Shown here piece by piece: positions 53,464 through 61,799 of a DNA stretch of 64,000 nt (the first letter of the stretch is position 1; each line of letters opens with the position of its first letter). The notes under the pieces are model-generated. The model ran no database searches. It worked only from the letters and a program-made list of their open reading frames with translations, and was not told where the DNA came from. Location: assembly GCA_964567745.1 (NCBI GenBank), contig CAZMNY010000017.1, positions 1-64,000 of the forward strand, written 5' to 3'. This DNA comes from CAZMNY01 sp964567745 (lineage in GTDB: Bacteria > Planctomycetota > Planctomycetia > Pirellulales > Pirellulaceae). Both the position numbers and the translations under genes were made by a program.

Positions 53464-55089
53464 ATGAAAGGGAATGACATGGACTGGCGCCAGGCAGCAA
53501 CACGATCGGATCTCGCCGAGGGTCCCATCGTCTGGAAACAACCGCCGTTGCAGCTCGTCTTGTTTCAAGTCGGCGAACAGGTTTTTGCGGTCGACAACCG
53601 CTGCCCGCATGAAGGTTATCCGCTTGTCGATGGCGATGTCGATGAGTCGAATTGCCTGTTGACCTGCCAGTGGCACAATTGGAAGTTCCGCTTGGGTGAT
53701 GGTGAATGCGTGCTGGGTGGCGATCATTTACGAGCCTACCCGACGGAAACTCGAGGCGATGAGATCTGGGTCAATCTCGAGCCGCCATCGAAAGACAAGA
53801 TTGAGCAAAGTGTGTTGGTCGGGCTGCGACGGGCTTTCGACGAACGCGACTTCGGGCGGATCTGCCGCGAGACGGCGCGGCTGCATTACAACCAGATCGA
53901 TCCGACGTCGGTCGTGCTGCGCGCCGTCGAGTGGAGTTGGGACCGACTGGAATACGGTTGCACACACGCCTATGCGGCTTCCGCAGACTGGCTTCATTAC
54001 TATGACCAATGGGAAGGCCAATGGGATCGTCAACTTGTTGCCTTATCGGAATGTGTGGACCACATCGCGTTTGATGCGTTGCGCCATCCCGAGTTCCCAT
54101 TTGCCAAACCTGGCGAACGATTTAGCCGAGTGGCCTTTCTCGAAGCAGTCGAATCCGAGAATCGCGAAGGCGCCGAGTCGATGATCGGCTCCGCACTTGA
54201 AGACGGAATGCATTGGCGACAGCTCGAGGAGCCTATCGTCGCCGCGGCGCTAGCTCATTACAACGACTTCGGACACTCGCTGATCTATACACTCAAGTCC
54301 AAGCAGCTCATCGAGCGTCTCGGCGTCGACGCCGAACCGTACATCATCCGATCCCTCGTCCGCAGCCTCTGCTACACAACACGTGAAGACCTCACGCCGA
54401 CGTTCACCGACTACGCGCAAACTCTAGCTTGTGTCCGCAGCTCGCTCGGCCAAACCACTGACCATAGCGAAACGGGAACACACGACGTTGACGACCCCGG
54501 TTTCCGATCTGTGAAGGACACCTTCTCATGGGTTTGTGACACGGCCAAATCCCATTCGCCTCAAGCCATTTATCAAGCTTTGCTCGCCGCCATTGCCCGC
54601 AACTTGCTCTGTTTCAACGCCGATACCGACCGGCAATTTCGCAACACCGTGACCGACAATATCGGCTGGCTGCATTTCTCGCATGGCGTCACATTCTCCA
54701 ACGCCGTGCGACGGATGTGTCGCGAGCACCCTCATCTCTGGCCCGAGGGGCTCGTGCAAATGGCCTGCTTTCTCGGTCGCAACTACAAGTATGTCGACAG
54801 AGGGCTAGCGGACTCGAATGAGTGGCCTGTGAGTGACGAAGCGTTGTTTTGGAGCCAGGTCGAAGAGACGCTGATCGACCACGGATTCCGAGACCCCATC
54901 TTCTCATCGCATTTCGTGAAGACCTCGCGGGCCGTGCGTGAAGAGGCCGAAGTTGGTTCGCCTCAGACGAGTCAGCTGCTGCTCGCGAGCCTCAATCGCT
55001 TACTTCATGCGCCGATCAAGCAGAAGCACGCGAGGCGACTCGCATTGCAGGCTGACGCATTGGTGAAACGCGACTTTGTCGTGAAGTGA
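53464..55089 (+). CDS. Rieske [2Fe-2S] domain fused to a long helical domain
   Basis: 541 residues. Residues 1-110 are a Rieske ferredoxin-type domain with cluster ligands in 'CPHEGYPLVDG' (Cys, His) and 'CQWHNWKF' (Cys, His). The remaining 430 residues are mostly helical and carry many His, Trp and Tyr: 'LHYNQIDPTSVVLRAVEWSW', 'ALAHYNDFGHSLIYTLKSKQ', 'TFSWVCDTAKSHSPQAIYQA' and 'WLHFSHGVTFSNAVRRMCRE'. The helical part loosely recalls questin-oxidase-like proteins and is not a known aromatic-ring dioxygenase catalytic domain. It may be a redox enzyme with its own electron-transfer domain. ATG at 53464 follows gaggaag; ATG at 53479 is an alternative. It is divergent from aroH. Confidence 0.8.
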   Translation: MKGNDMDWRQAATRSDLAEGPIVWKQPPLQLVLFQVGEQVFAVDNRCPHEGYPLVDGDVDESNCLLTCQWHNWKFRLGDGECVLGGDHLRAYPTETRGDEIWVNLEPPSKDKIEQSVLVGLRRAFDERDFGRICRETARLHYNQIDPTSVVLRAVEWSWDRLEYGCTHAYAASADWLHYYDQWEGQWDRQLVALSECVDHIAFDALRHPEFPFAKPGERFSRVAFLEAVESENREGAESMIGSALEDGMHWRQLEEPIVAAALAHYNDFGHSLIYTLKSKQLIERLGVDAEPYIIRSLVRSLCYTTREDLTPTFTDYAQTLACVRSSLGQTTDHSETGTHDVDDPGFRSVKDTFSWVCDTAKSHSPQAIYQALLAAIARNLLCFNADTDRQFRNTVTDNIGWLHFSHGVTFSNAVRRMCREHPHLWPEGLVQMACFLGRNYKYVDRGLADSNEWPVSDEALFWSQVEETLIDHGFRDPIFSSHFVKTSRAVREEAEVGSPQTSQLLLASLNRLLHAPIKQKHARRLALQADALVKRDFVVK

Positions 55090-55374
55090 CAAGCCGAGTT
55101 TTCATGAATTCGCGACGGTCAAGGAATGGGGGAAGAAAGCGGAACATTGAGGCCGAATCCGCACCACTGATCTGAATCTAGTGCGGCAACAAGCGCAACT
55201 ACTAGACAGCGACTCATTCGGCACGGATGAACGAACCGACAGGCCGCGAGGAATCCTTCGGAATAATCGGCAAGTTTCCTGAAGTTAGCCTTCCCTTTCG
55301 CCGAAGCCCAACTAAGCTTATGCACCTTACTTGGCCATTCAGTTCTGTTTTTTAGCAACGAGGAGAGTGAGAAA

Positions 55375-55647
55375 ATGGGTGTTTACAACGCGAATTGGGA
55401 GGACGAAGAGCACAATCGCATTGTTGAGCTGTCGGTCGAGTACCTCCTTGACGACGATCAGCTCCAGCTCGTAAACGTCACTCCTCTCACTGTCAACTTC
55501 GTTGATCCGCAATCCAGGGTCAGCCACCGGACGCTGCGCGTCCATACCGAATCCGGGCGCCAAGTCCTCCGCAACGCCCATCTCCGCAAGGGGGGTATCG
55601 AGCGGTTAGAGCAGGAACTGCGTTCGAGCCTCCAGGCCAACGCCTAG
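55375..55647 (+). CDS. Small hypothetical protein (90 aa)
   Basis: 90 residues, not recognised. A beta-rich chain ('RIVELSVEYLLDDDQLQLVN', 'VTPLTVNFVDPQSRV', 'RTLRVHTESGRQVL') ends in a short helix ('GGIERLEQELRSSL'). A good ribosome site gaggagag precedes the ATG by seven bases and the frame is clean, so it is probably real. It stands alone, convergent with the next gene. The 285 bases before it (55090-55374) show no gene. Confidence 0.6.
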   Translation: MGVYNANWEDEEHNRIVELSVEYLLDDDQLQLVNVTPLTVNFVDPQSRVSHRTLRVHTESGRQVLRNAHLRKGGIERLEQELRSSLQANA

Positions 55648-55718
55648 GCGAATCGAACCTGTCCGCTCATGCTGCAATTTGAGCCTTACTAACCGACGTA
55701 AGTCGGCAACCCAAAGAC

Positions 55719-56276
55719 TCATCGCCAGCATGTCCTCAAGGTGAATAATCGCCCGTAGCTGAGCGTTATGGTGCCACAGCCCGCAGGCTGTTTGTGCCGA
55801 TTCATGTTTTGGAACCGACAATATCGGTTAGGGCGGCTGGTAGGCCCGAGCAATTCCTTCAGCGTTTCCGCGACGATCGCCGGGTCCGCTTCCATCTCAG
55901 GGAAGCAATCGAACGCCACGTCTTCGGCGATTGGGGGCTGGTCGAGTACATTGACCAACTCAAGCATTTTTTGCTGCTGCTTCGGCGGCCCCGAAACAAC
56001 GAAGCCGTTCGACTGGCTGTTTACGGCCACGTTGGCGTCGGCATGCGGAAACGACTCGCGCAGCAGCTCTGCGACTATCGTGGCGTCGAGATGGCTGATC
56101 GCCACTCGTTTCGGCATCGCTAACTCGCGGCGCTCGTGCCCATCTTGGTAGCGTTGATACGCGTGAGGAACGACAACGGCTCCAAGCAATGTACAAAGCA
56201 CAAGAAAGCGCCAGAGAGTAAGCCGCAATGGTCCCATTTCAGTATCGCCTGTTCGAGTGACCGCGATCGACGTCAT
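55719..56276 (-). CDS. Small membrane-anchored protein with secretin-like short domain
   Basis: About 185 residues from the ATG at 56276; ATG at 56237 gives a shorter version starting at the hydrophobic segment. One N-terminal helix ('FLVLCTLLGAVVVPHAYQRY') anchors it. Two short repeats follow of the type found in secretin N-domains and planctomycete relatives ('DATIVAELLRESFPHADANV', 'VVSGPPKQQQKMLELVNVLD'; then 'DPAIVAETLKELLG'). The C-terminal 35 residues do not look like a domain. No secretion genes are adjacent. The function is unknown. Confidence 0.55.
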   Translation of the reverse strand: MTSIAVTRTGDTEMGPLRLTLWRFLVLCTLLGAVVVPHAYQRYQDGHERRELAMPKRVAISHLDATIVAELLRESFPHADANVAVNSQSNGFVVSGPPKQQQKMLELVNVLDQPPIAEDVAFDCFPEMEADPAIVAETLKELLGPTSRPNRYCRFQNMNRHKQPAGCGTITLSYGRLFTLRTCWR

Positions 56277-56426
56277 GACCAATCATAACTGCGCTGAGCT
56301 TAGTTCCGAAATCTTCGTGGCTCGAGTTCAAAGACGATCGATATGGGGCGAAGTCTGAGCGTAAGAGTATGCACTCGCACAGACGTTGCTTGCCGAGAAA
56401 AGGTCGATCTTGCGTGTGGGCGCGCG

Positions 56427-57170
56427 TCACTCGCGCCGATCTATGATCTGCGCGTCGAGTGCTTCGCGGGTTGCGGCAACGAGATGCTGACATGTCACAG
56501 GAAACGTCTTTTGGTCTCCTGGACAGCAGGCCGGATCGTCACGCAATTGGCTGAACGAACCATGCAGTTGGTCGCAGCCAGTGGAGCGAACGAGCGGCGC
56601 TGCGTTTCCAGACGAGATGCCGGAACCGGGCAGGATCTCGATTTGTTTGGAGGAAGCATCTCGCAGTCTCGCGATCTGCTCACGCCCTTCCCACGCTGTC
56701 TCGCACCCGCCGGAAGTTAGAACGCGCGTCGTACCGCAGTCGATCAGCTGTTGAAGCAGTGACAGTTGATCGGGCACGACATCCAGTGCTCGGTGAAAAA
56801 CGAGCTGACGATCTTTCGCTAGCCGCCGCATTGACTGCCAAAAGCCGCCGTCGAGCGTTCCGTCATAGCGTAAAGCGCCGGATACAATCCCGTCGGCTCC
56901 GGCATCCAATAACAACTCCGCGTCTCTCAACATCAAACGAAGCTCCGCCCGTGTGTAGCAAAATCCTCCCGCCCTCGGCCGAACCATCGCAACCACAGGT
57001 ATCTTCACCTCACGCTTGACTTCCTCGAGTAGACCGATGCTTGGTGTCAGTCCACCGAGTTCCATGCCGAAATTGAGCTCCAGACGGTCGGCGCCTCCGG
57101 AACTCGCGGCAACCGCATCTCCAACTGACGCGATGCAAACTTCCAATAAAATTCGGGCGTGGGTGTTCAA
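56427..57170 (-). CDS. cutC: CutC family protein (copper homeostasis)
   Basis: 247 residues, TIM-barrel CutC family. Motifs include 'ILLEVCIASVGDAVAASSGG', 'ADRLELNFGMELGGLTPSIG', 'VVAMVRPRAGGFCYTRAEL', 'GADGIVSGALRYDGTLD', 'LVFHRALDVVPD', 'RVLTSGGCETAWEG' and 'ILPGSGIS'. The first two Cys of the proposed metal site are present. The start is TTG (57170), as no ATG lies before the conserved 'LLEVC'. The role in copper handling is inherited from the family and disputed in the literature. The gene stands alone. Confidence 0.9.
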   Translation of the reverse strand: MNTHARILLEVCIASVGDAVAASSGGADRLELNFGMELGGLTPSIGLLEEVKREVKIPVVAMVRPRAGGFCYTRAELRLMLRDAELLLDAGADGIVSGALRYDGTLDGGFWQSMRRLAKDRQLVFHRALDVVPDQLSLLQQLIDCGTTRVLTSGGCETAWEGREQIARLRDASSKQIEILPGSGISSGNAAPLVRSTGCDQLHGSFSQLRDDPACCPGDQKTFPVTCQHLVAATREALDAQIIDRRE

Positions 57171-57863
57171 CTCAAGACCAGATGGGGGCTGCTGAGGAAG
57201 GGCGAATTGCAGGACATGTTAGCTGGCTGGACGTTGAAAACAACAAGATGCAAACCAAGATGCAAGAAAACCAAGATGCAAACCCAAGATGCAACAAACC
57301 AAGATGCAACAAACCAAGATGAAAGACACACACCGCATCTCCTGCAGTATTTCAGGTCACCATGCCCGCGCAAATCGACGACGCGAGTGCTAGCGTTGCT
57401 ATGATCGCAAGTCGTGCTTGCACAGGATGTTGTGGATTCGAGTGAATCTCGCGCAAGATGTTGGAAACTGCTTGCCGAACGACAAGGGCACACTTAAACT
57501 CTGCCTCCCTTGACTTGAACTGAGTCAAACAAGAAGTCGCTCAGCTGTTTTCAAACAGCCAATGTTGGACGTGCAGATAGGGACATCGTCATGTCGACAG
57601 CCATCCGCCTCGTGGACCCGAGCCAAAGCGGCGCAATCAGAACAGATCGCGCCAGGGATTCGATGGTCTGTGAGCAACATGTCTCCCGTCTCGAACGGGA
57701 CTGGGCTAGCGCATCTCAAGCCGCGACCTTTCTCGCTCGGCTGTCCCGTCTCGCAATCTTGTTCCGTACGGCCGTATTCACGGTCTTTTGTTTCCATTTC
57801 ATCTCTTGTTTCACTTTCGGCGATAGGAATTGCCGGAATCGGACGCTCTGAAGGGAGTCACTC
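57171..57863. other. Long gap with tandem repeat, no convincing gene
   Basis: 693 bases between divergent genes. It holds the gatgcaa tandem repeat at 57236-57331. The rest contains overlapping short open frames on both strands, none with ribosome sites plus family features. The amidotransferase promoter should lie near its right end. Confidence 0.5.
57236..57331. repeat. Imperfect tandem repeat of ccaagatgcaa-type units
   Basis: Seven copies of an 11-17 base unit whose core is aagatgcaa, with spacers varying (aacc, gaaaacc, accc, caaacc). The last copies (caaaccaagatgcaa) are exact. The last unit ends in gatgaaag. The irregular unit length and lack of palindromic repeats exclude a CRISPR array. 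Confidence 0.8.
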
Positions 57864-58601
57864 ATGACCCAGAAGCCATTCATCGGAATCAACTTGGACT
57901 ACCGCGCAGCTCGAGGCGATGCCCCGGCCTACGGTTATCTCGGCGGGGGGTATTTCGATTGCATCGAAGCTGCGGGAGGCATTCCCGTCATCGTGCCGCC
58001 GCTCACCGATGAAGACAGTTTGGGTCAGGCCCTGGAGCGACTCGACGGATTTGTGCTCATCGGCGGTCAAGACTTGGACCCGCGGCGCGACGGATTCATG
58101 CTGCATCCCACCGTCCGCCCGCTCGAATCGAGACGAGAGACTTTTGACCGCTTGGCGGCTAAGCTAATCGTCTACCGACGCATTCCCGTTTTTGGGATCG
58201 GTGTCGGCATGCAGTTGCTCAACATCACCATGGGCGGCAACTTGTTCCTCCACTTGCCCGAAGACCTTCCCTCCGCGATCCCGCATAAAGACCCGCAGGA
58301 CCCGGGCCATCGACACGGTTTGGAGGTGACGCCGGAATCGCTGATGGAGCGTGTTTACGGCGACGGCGAGATCCGCGTCAACAGCCGCCACCACATGGCG
58401 ATCGACGAACTTGCCCACGGCTTTGCCGCGACGGCTCGCTGCCCCGACGGAGTCATTGAGGCAATTGAATATCAGGGCGCGGACTGGTTCGCACTGGGCA
58501 CTCAATTCCACCCCGAATCGAATTCCGCGTCAGCGCTCGACGTCCGCGTCTTTGAGGAATTCGTGCAAGGCGTGAAGAACTCGCAGGCGGTGCTTGCCTA
58601 A
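57864..58601 (+). CDS. Class I glutamine amidotransferase-like protein (PuuD/peptidase C26-like) lacking the catalytic Cys
   Basis: 245 residues. The overall pattern is that of gamma-glutamyl-GABA hydrolases: 'FIGINLDYRA', 'GGIPVIVPP', 'LDGFVLIGGQDLDPRRDG', 'VNSRHHMAIDELAHGF' and 'ALGTQFHPESNS' with the His-Glu pair. The nucleophile loop, normally G-(I/V)-C-R-G-x-Q, reads 'GIGVGMQLLN' here, so Gly replaces Cys. The protein is unlikely to hydrolyse by the usual mechanism and may instead bind a gamma-glutamyl compound or act as a structural partner. The codons at this site (atc ggt gtc ggc) are clear. No polyamine genes are adjacent. Confidence 0.88.
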   Translation: MTQKPFIGINLDYRAARGDAPAYGYLGGGYFDCIEAAGGIPVIVPPLTDEDSLGQALERLDGFVLIGGQDLDPRRDGFMLHPTVRPLESRRETFDRLAAKLIVYRRIPVFGIGVGMQLLNITMGGNLFLHLPEDLPSAIPHKDPQDPGHRHGLEVTPESLMERVYGDGEIRVNSRHHMAIDELAHGFAATARCPDGVIEAIEYQGADWFALGTQFHPESNSASALDVRVFEEFVQGVKNSQAVLA

Positions 58602-58713
58602 GACAGTACGGAGTCTGGTTGACGTTGCAGGAGCTGTCAGCGCTGTACACCTGCTCTGGCCTCTCCCCGACCGCCCGCGTCGGAGGAGAGGCGGCTTGCG
58701 GTTGTTTCGCGGT

Positions 58714-59634
58714 TCAGAGTTTCGCCTCGAGGTACTTGCGAGATCGGTTGATCTCGTCGGTGACTTGCTTCGCCGTTTCCAAAATAGGAATGCCGCGAGG
58801 CACGGGGTGCATGAAGATCTCAGTCCAGCCTCGATAGTTAACTTCTTTGAGCGCCGCGAGCAGCGGGCCAAAGTCCAGTTCGCCGCGCCCCGGCATCTGC
58901 AATAACTCTTCCTCTTTGGGCAGCTTGGTCATACACCCGTGTCCATGCTGCCAGGCGTAGAAGACCTCAATTCGATTTCCCAACGCGCGAATCAAAGCCG
59001 CCAGCGCTTTGGCGTCTTGAGGCAGGTGGTATGGAGCGAGTGCGACGGCAAGGTTGGCCGAGCCCATCTCGGCGAGGTACTTCATCGAGTCGGGCGATTG
59101 AATCAGATTGTTGCTATGGTTTTCGACAGCGATCGTGACGCCTGTCTCGGCCGCGATCTCGAGATGCGGCTTCATCTTCTCGACAAATCCCTTGACGGCC
59201 GCCTTGAGTTCGCTTCCCTTCAGGCCTCGCGGGCCACGCCCACCAGTGACGATCGTCGAACAGCCGAGTCGCTGTGCGAGCCGCATTTCGTCGCCGAGCC
59301 CAAACGGTCCCAATCGGTATTGGGTGATACAGCCCAACTTGACCTCGTGCTTCTTGAGCAAGCGCGTGAAGAGCGCCTCACCCAGATCCGCCAATTGTTC
59401 TCGCTGGTTGCCATGTGACTTCGGCCAAATGTCGATCGAATCGGCGCCGACTTTTTTCACTTCCGGCAGGATCTCGCCCAGATACATGTAGCCGTACATG
59501 CACGCGCCGAGCATATATTTGAGTCGAAAGCCCTCACGCTGCTCGCTTGCAAGCAAGTTCCGTGAGACGGTCGTGGCCGCCAAAAGCGATGCGCCGGATT
59601 GAAGGAGACGGCGACGATCGAAGCGGACAGTCAT
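58714..59634 (-). CDS. Tat-exported sugar isomerase/epimerase-like TIM barrel
   Basis: 306 residues from the ATG at 59634. A twin-arginine signal ('FDRRRLLQSGASLLAATTVS') is followed by a xylose-isomerase-like TIM barrel: 'VKKVGADSIDIWPKSHG', 'GCSTIVTGGRGPRGLKGSEL', 'GVTIAVENHSNNLIQSPDSM' with the metal Glu, 'YAWQHGHGCMTKLPKEEE', 'GRGELDFGPLLAALKEVNY' and 'WTEIFMHP'. This is the planctomycete version of the sugar phosphate isomerase/epimerase family. The substrate is unknown. An upstream in-frame extension to 59673 lies before the signal and is discounted. Confidence 0.88.
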   Translation of the reverse strand: MTVRFDRRRLLQSGASLLAATTVSRNLLASEQREGFRLKYMLGACMYGYMYLGEILPEVKKVGADSIDIWPKSHGNQREQLADLGEALFTRLLKKHEVKLGCITQYRLGPFGLGDEMRLAQRLGCSTIVTGGRGPRGLKGSELKAAVKGFVEKMKPHLEIAAETGVTIAVENHSNNLIQSPDSMKYLAEMGSANLAVALAPYHLPQDAKALAALIRALGNRIEVFYAWQHGHGCMTKLPKEEELLQMPGRGELDFGPLLAALKEVNYRGWTEIFMHPVPRGIPILETAKQVTDEINRSRKYLEAKL

Positions 59635-59873
59635 TGGTGGGCCTCTCATGCGATTACTGCTTGTTAAAATCACTCTTGTTCGAATCGGCCCCAGCCATCA
59701 ACGTCGGCTGTCGTCTCGTCATGCGGCAACGGGAAAACGGCAGTCCGATTCAATCGACTATTGGTCAAACGGTCGACGCGAACCGGTCGGGTCTACGACC
59801 GAGGGGCGATTCGACGTAGAGTATGCAGCATGAAGCTGTCGTGTTCAACAATTGCAGGAGAAGAGGAATCGTC

Positions 59874-60449
59874 ATGGCTGGAAAACGAATCTTGATAATC
59901 GTCGGCGACTTTGTTGAAGACTATGAGGTGATGGTGCCGTTTCAAGCGCTGCTAATGCTCAATCACGACGTGCACGCTGTCTGCCCCGGGAAGAATTCAG
60001 GCGATCATGTGGCGACGGCGGTTCACGATTTTGAGGGCGAGCAAACTTATAGCGAGAAGCGCGGCCACAATTTCGTGCTCAACGCCAACTTCGCCGAGGT
60101 AAATGAGGCGGAGTATGAGGCGTTGGTGATTCCAGGCGGGCGAGCGCCGGAATACCTGCGGCTCGACGCTCGAGTCTTGGAGATTGTGAGACACTTTGAC
60201 GATACGAACAAACCGATTGCCGCACTCTGCCACGGCCCGCAGATCCTCACCGCAGCGGGCGTGCTCAACGGCCGACAATGTTGCGCCTATCCGGCCCTCC
60301 AGCCCGAGATCGAATTATCGGGCGGCGAATTTATTGGGCCGAGCGAATCGTTTGACAATGTGCACGTCGAGGGCAATCTCGTCACGGCCCCAGCCTGGCC
60401 GGCCCATCCCGCCTGGCTGCGGGCGTTCGTCGCCCTGCTCGGCGAGTAG
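59874..60449 (+). CDS. DJ-1/PfpI family protein
   Basis: 191 residues from the ATG at 59874, preceded by aggagaagagga. The fold marks are 'RILIIVGDFVEDYEVMVPFQ' with the conserved acidic residue, 'YEALVIPGGRAPEYLRLD', and the nucleophile elbow 'IAALCHGPQILTAAGVLNGR' with Cys-His. 'NLVTAPAWPAHPAW' replaces the more common 'vTsr.p.d'. Members include deglycase/chaperone-like and intracellular-protease-like proteins; a stress-protective role is the safest guess. An upstream in-frame ATG at 59823 has no counterpart in the family. Confidence 0.92.
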   Translation: MAGKRILIIVGDFVEDYEVMVPFQALLMLNHDVHAVCPGKNSGDHVATAVHDFEGEQTYSEKRGHNFVLNANFAEVNEAEYEALVIPGGRAPEYLRLDARVLEIVRHFDDTNKPIAALCHGPQILTAAGVLNGRQCCAYPALQPEIELSGGEFIGPSESFDNVHVEGNLVTAPAWPAHPAWLRAFVALLGE

Positions 60450-60461
60450 CATAAACACCGA

Positions 60462-61058
60462 TCACTCCGGTTCGTTTCGACCGGCACCGCGTCCCTTTTT
60501 CGTCCGGAGAAACGGCTCGATCATCTGCAGCAATGAACCGACTCCGGCGGCCAGTGCCGCGGTGCAGTAGCCCAGCAGGGCACCCATCAACACGGTGCAG
60601 GGTAGTCCGACCGTGGCGCGGCTGAGGTCTTGACCGTTCCAAGCTTCGTAGGCGAGAAGCCAAGCGGGAAGTAGGATGCCGCCGAGAATAGCCGAACCGC
60701 CTTTGGGCATAACGCCGAAGACCATCTGCGCGAAAGTGATGGACATGGCCAACGAGCCAAAATAGAGGTAGGCCGGTGTTTCGGCGTCGATCAAACGCAA
60801 GCCGCCGAAGAGAATGGCGAACGTGGTCATCGTGGCGAGAATGCTCGCCAGACTAAATCGTTTTTGTGATCGACTCTGATTCAACCGTTTCTCCGTTGCG
60901 AACGGAACGAGCGAAACGCGCGGCCTAACCCAAACTCGGATATGCCCGGCTGGCACCGCAGGCTTCGATAATGTGGGGAATCTAGATGATCCCAACCGAT
61001 ATGTAAAACCGTCGCGAAAAAAGTGGTTGGTCAAACCCTCGGGCTCATTGATCAACAC
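60462..61058 (-). CDS. Four-helix membrane protein, unknown
   Basis: About 198 residues if the GTG at 61058 is the start; no good ribosome site decides it. A polar N-terminal 65 residues leads to 'KRFSLASILATMTTFAILFG', a pattern that opens many planctomycete inner-membrane proteins. Three more hydrophobic segments follow ('YLYFGSLAMSITFAQMVFGV', 'SAILGGILLPAWLLAYEAW', 'VLMGALLGYCTAALAAGVGS') and a basic tail. No family was recognised. Its 3' end lies 12 bases from the convergent DJ-1 gene. Confidence 0.6.
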   Translation of the reverse strand: MLINEPEGLTNHFFRDGFTYRLGSSRFPTLSKPAVPAGHIRVWVRPRVSLVPFATEKRLNQSRSQKRFSLASILATMTTFAILFGGLRLIDAETPAYLYFGSLAMSITFAQMVFGVMPKGGSAILGGILLPAWLLAYEAWNGQDLSRATVGLPCTVLMGALLGYCTAALAAGVGSLLQMIEPFLRTKKGRGAGRNEPE

Positions 61059-61146
61059 GCGGCGTTGGCCGAGGCGTAACGCGCCATCGACCGTGGGTGT
61101 GGCAGATCAGGCAGCAGAATCGTCGGTACGAAAAACAGGATGCATT

Positions 61147-61689
61147 ATGAGGCTCAGCGACGCGCCGAGATTCTTGTTATTTGCCGATTCGGTGTGGAAA
61201 CCAGCGGCAGTGGGGCACTGGCGGTTTCGCATTGAATCCATCATGGGCCAGCGAAAGTTTGAGGCGGATGGTGATGAAGCGGTCGCGAATCGCGACCGTC
61301 TCGATCTGCTCGCCGTCGTTCGCGGCTTGGAATCGCTCAATCAGCCGACCCACGTGACTCTCGTCACCGGCAGCCGCTATGTCGGCCGAGGCTTGCGATT
61401 CGGGCTGAAGGCGTGGCGTGAAAACGACTGGAGTTGGGAAAGCTACGGACTCCGAACCGAGGTTCGCGACGCCGATCTCTGGCGGCGAGTCGATGGCGCA
61501 TTGCGTTTTCACCGAGTCGACTGCCGAGTCTGGTCATGGGAGTCGCGCCCATCCGATGCTCACCAGATTCGAACGAGCAGCGAGCCGGGTCGTCCACGGG
61601 CAAGTTGGTGGCGACGGCTGCTTGGCGCGTCACCACCCTCAAACTCACTCGACGCGCGCTCCGCCGATCTTGCCGCGATTCCGAGCTAG
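61147..61689 (+). CDS. Ribonuclease H-like protein with degenerate active site
   Basis: 180 residues from the ATG at 61147. The fold pattern of RNase HI can be followed: 'FLLFADSVWKPAAVGHWRFR' (strand 1-2, with Asp), 'NRDRLDLLAVVRGLESLNQP' (helix A, Asp where RNase H has catalytic Glu), 'VTLVTGSRYVGRGLRFGLKA' (strand 4, Gly where the catalytic Asp of 'TDSqYV' belongs), and 'DADLWRRVDGALRFHRVDCR'. With the third acidic residue lost, cleavage by the normal two-metal mechanism is doubtful; nucleic-acid binding is possible. A Pro/Ser/Arg-rich tail ends the chain. Starts further upstream in the frame (to 60973) overlap the divergent gene and lack support. Confidence 0.75.
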   Translation: MRLSDAPRFLLFADSVWKPAAVGHWRFRIESIMGQRKFEADGDEAVANRDRLDLLAVVRGLESLNQPTHVTLVTGSRYVGRGLRFGLKAWRENDWSWESYGLRTEVRDADLWRRVDGALRFHRVDCRVWSWESRPSDAHQIRTSSEPGRPRASWWRRLLGASPPSNSLDARSADLAAIPS

Positions 61690-61799
61690 GCGGTTCTTTC
61701 TGTAGTTCGAGCGACGCTGGGCGACGGCATGCCCGCGCTCAAGTTAAGACATCAAGAATTCGGGGCGCCGGTTCGCCCTACGCAAGGAGGAGACGGCAA

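Noticed and set aside
57236..57331. CRISPR array
   Set aside because: Units are short and irregular, there are no unique spacers, and no cas genes are in the window.
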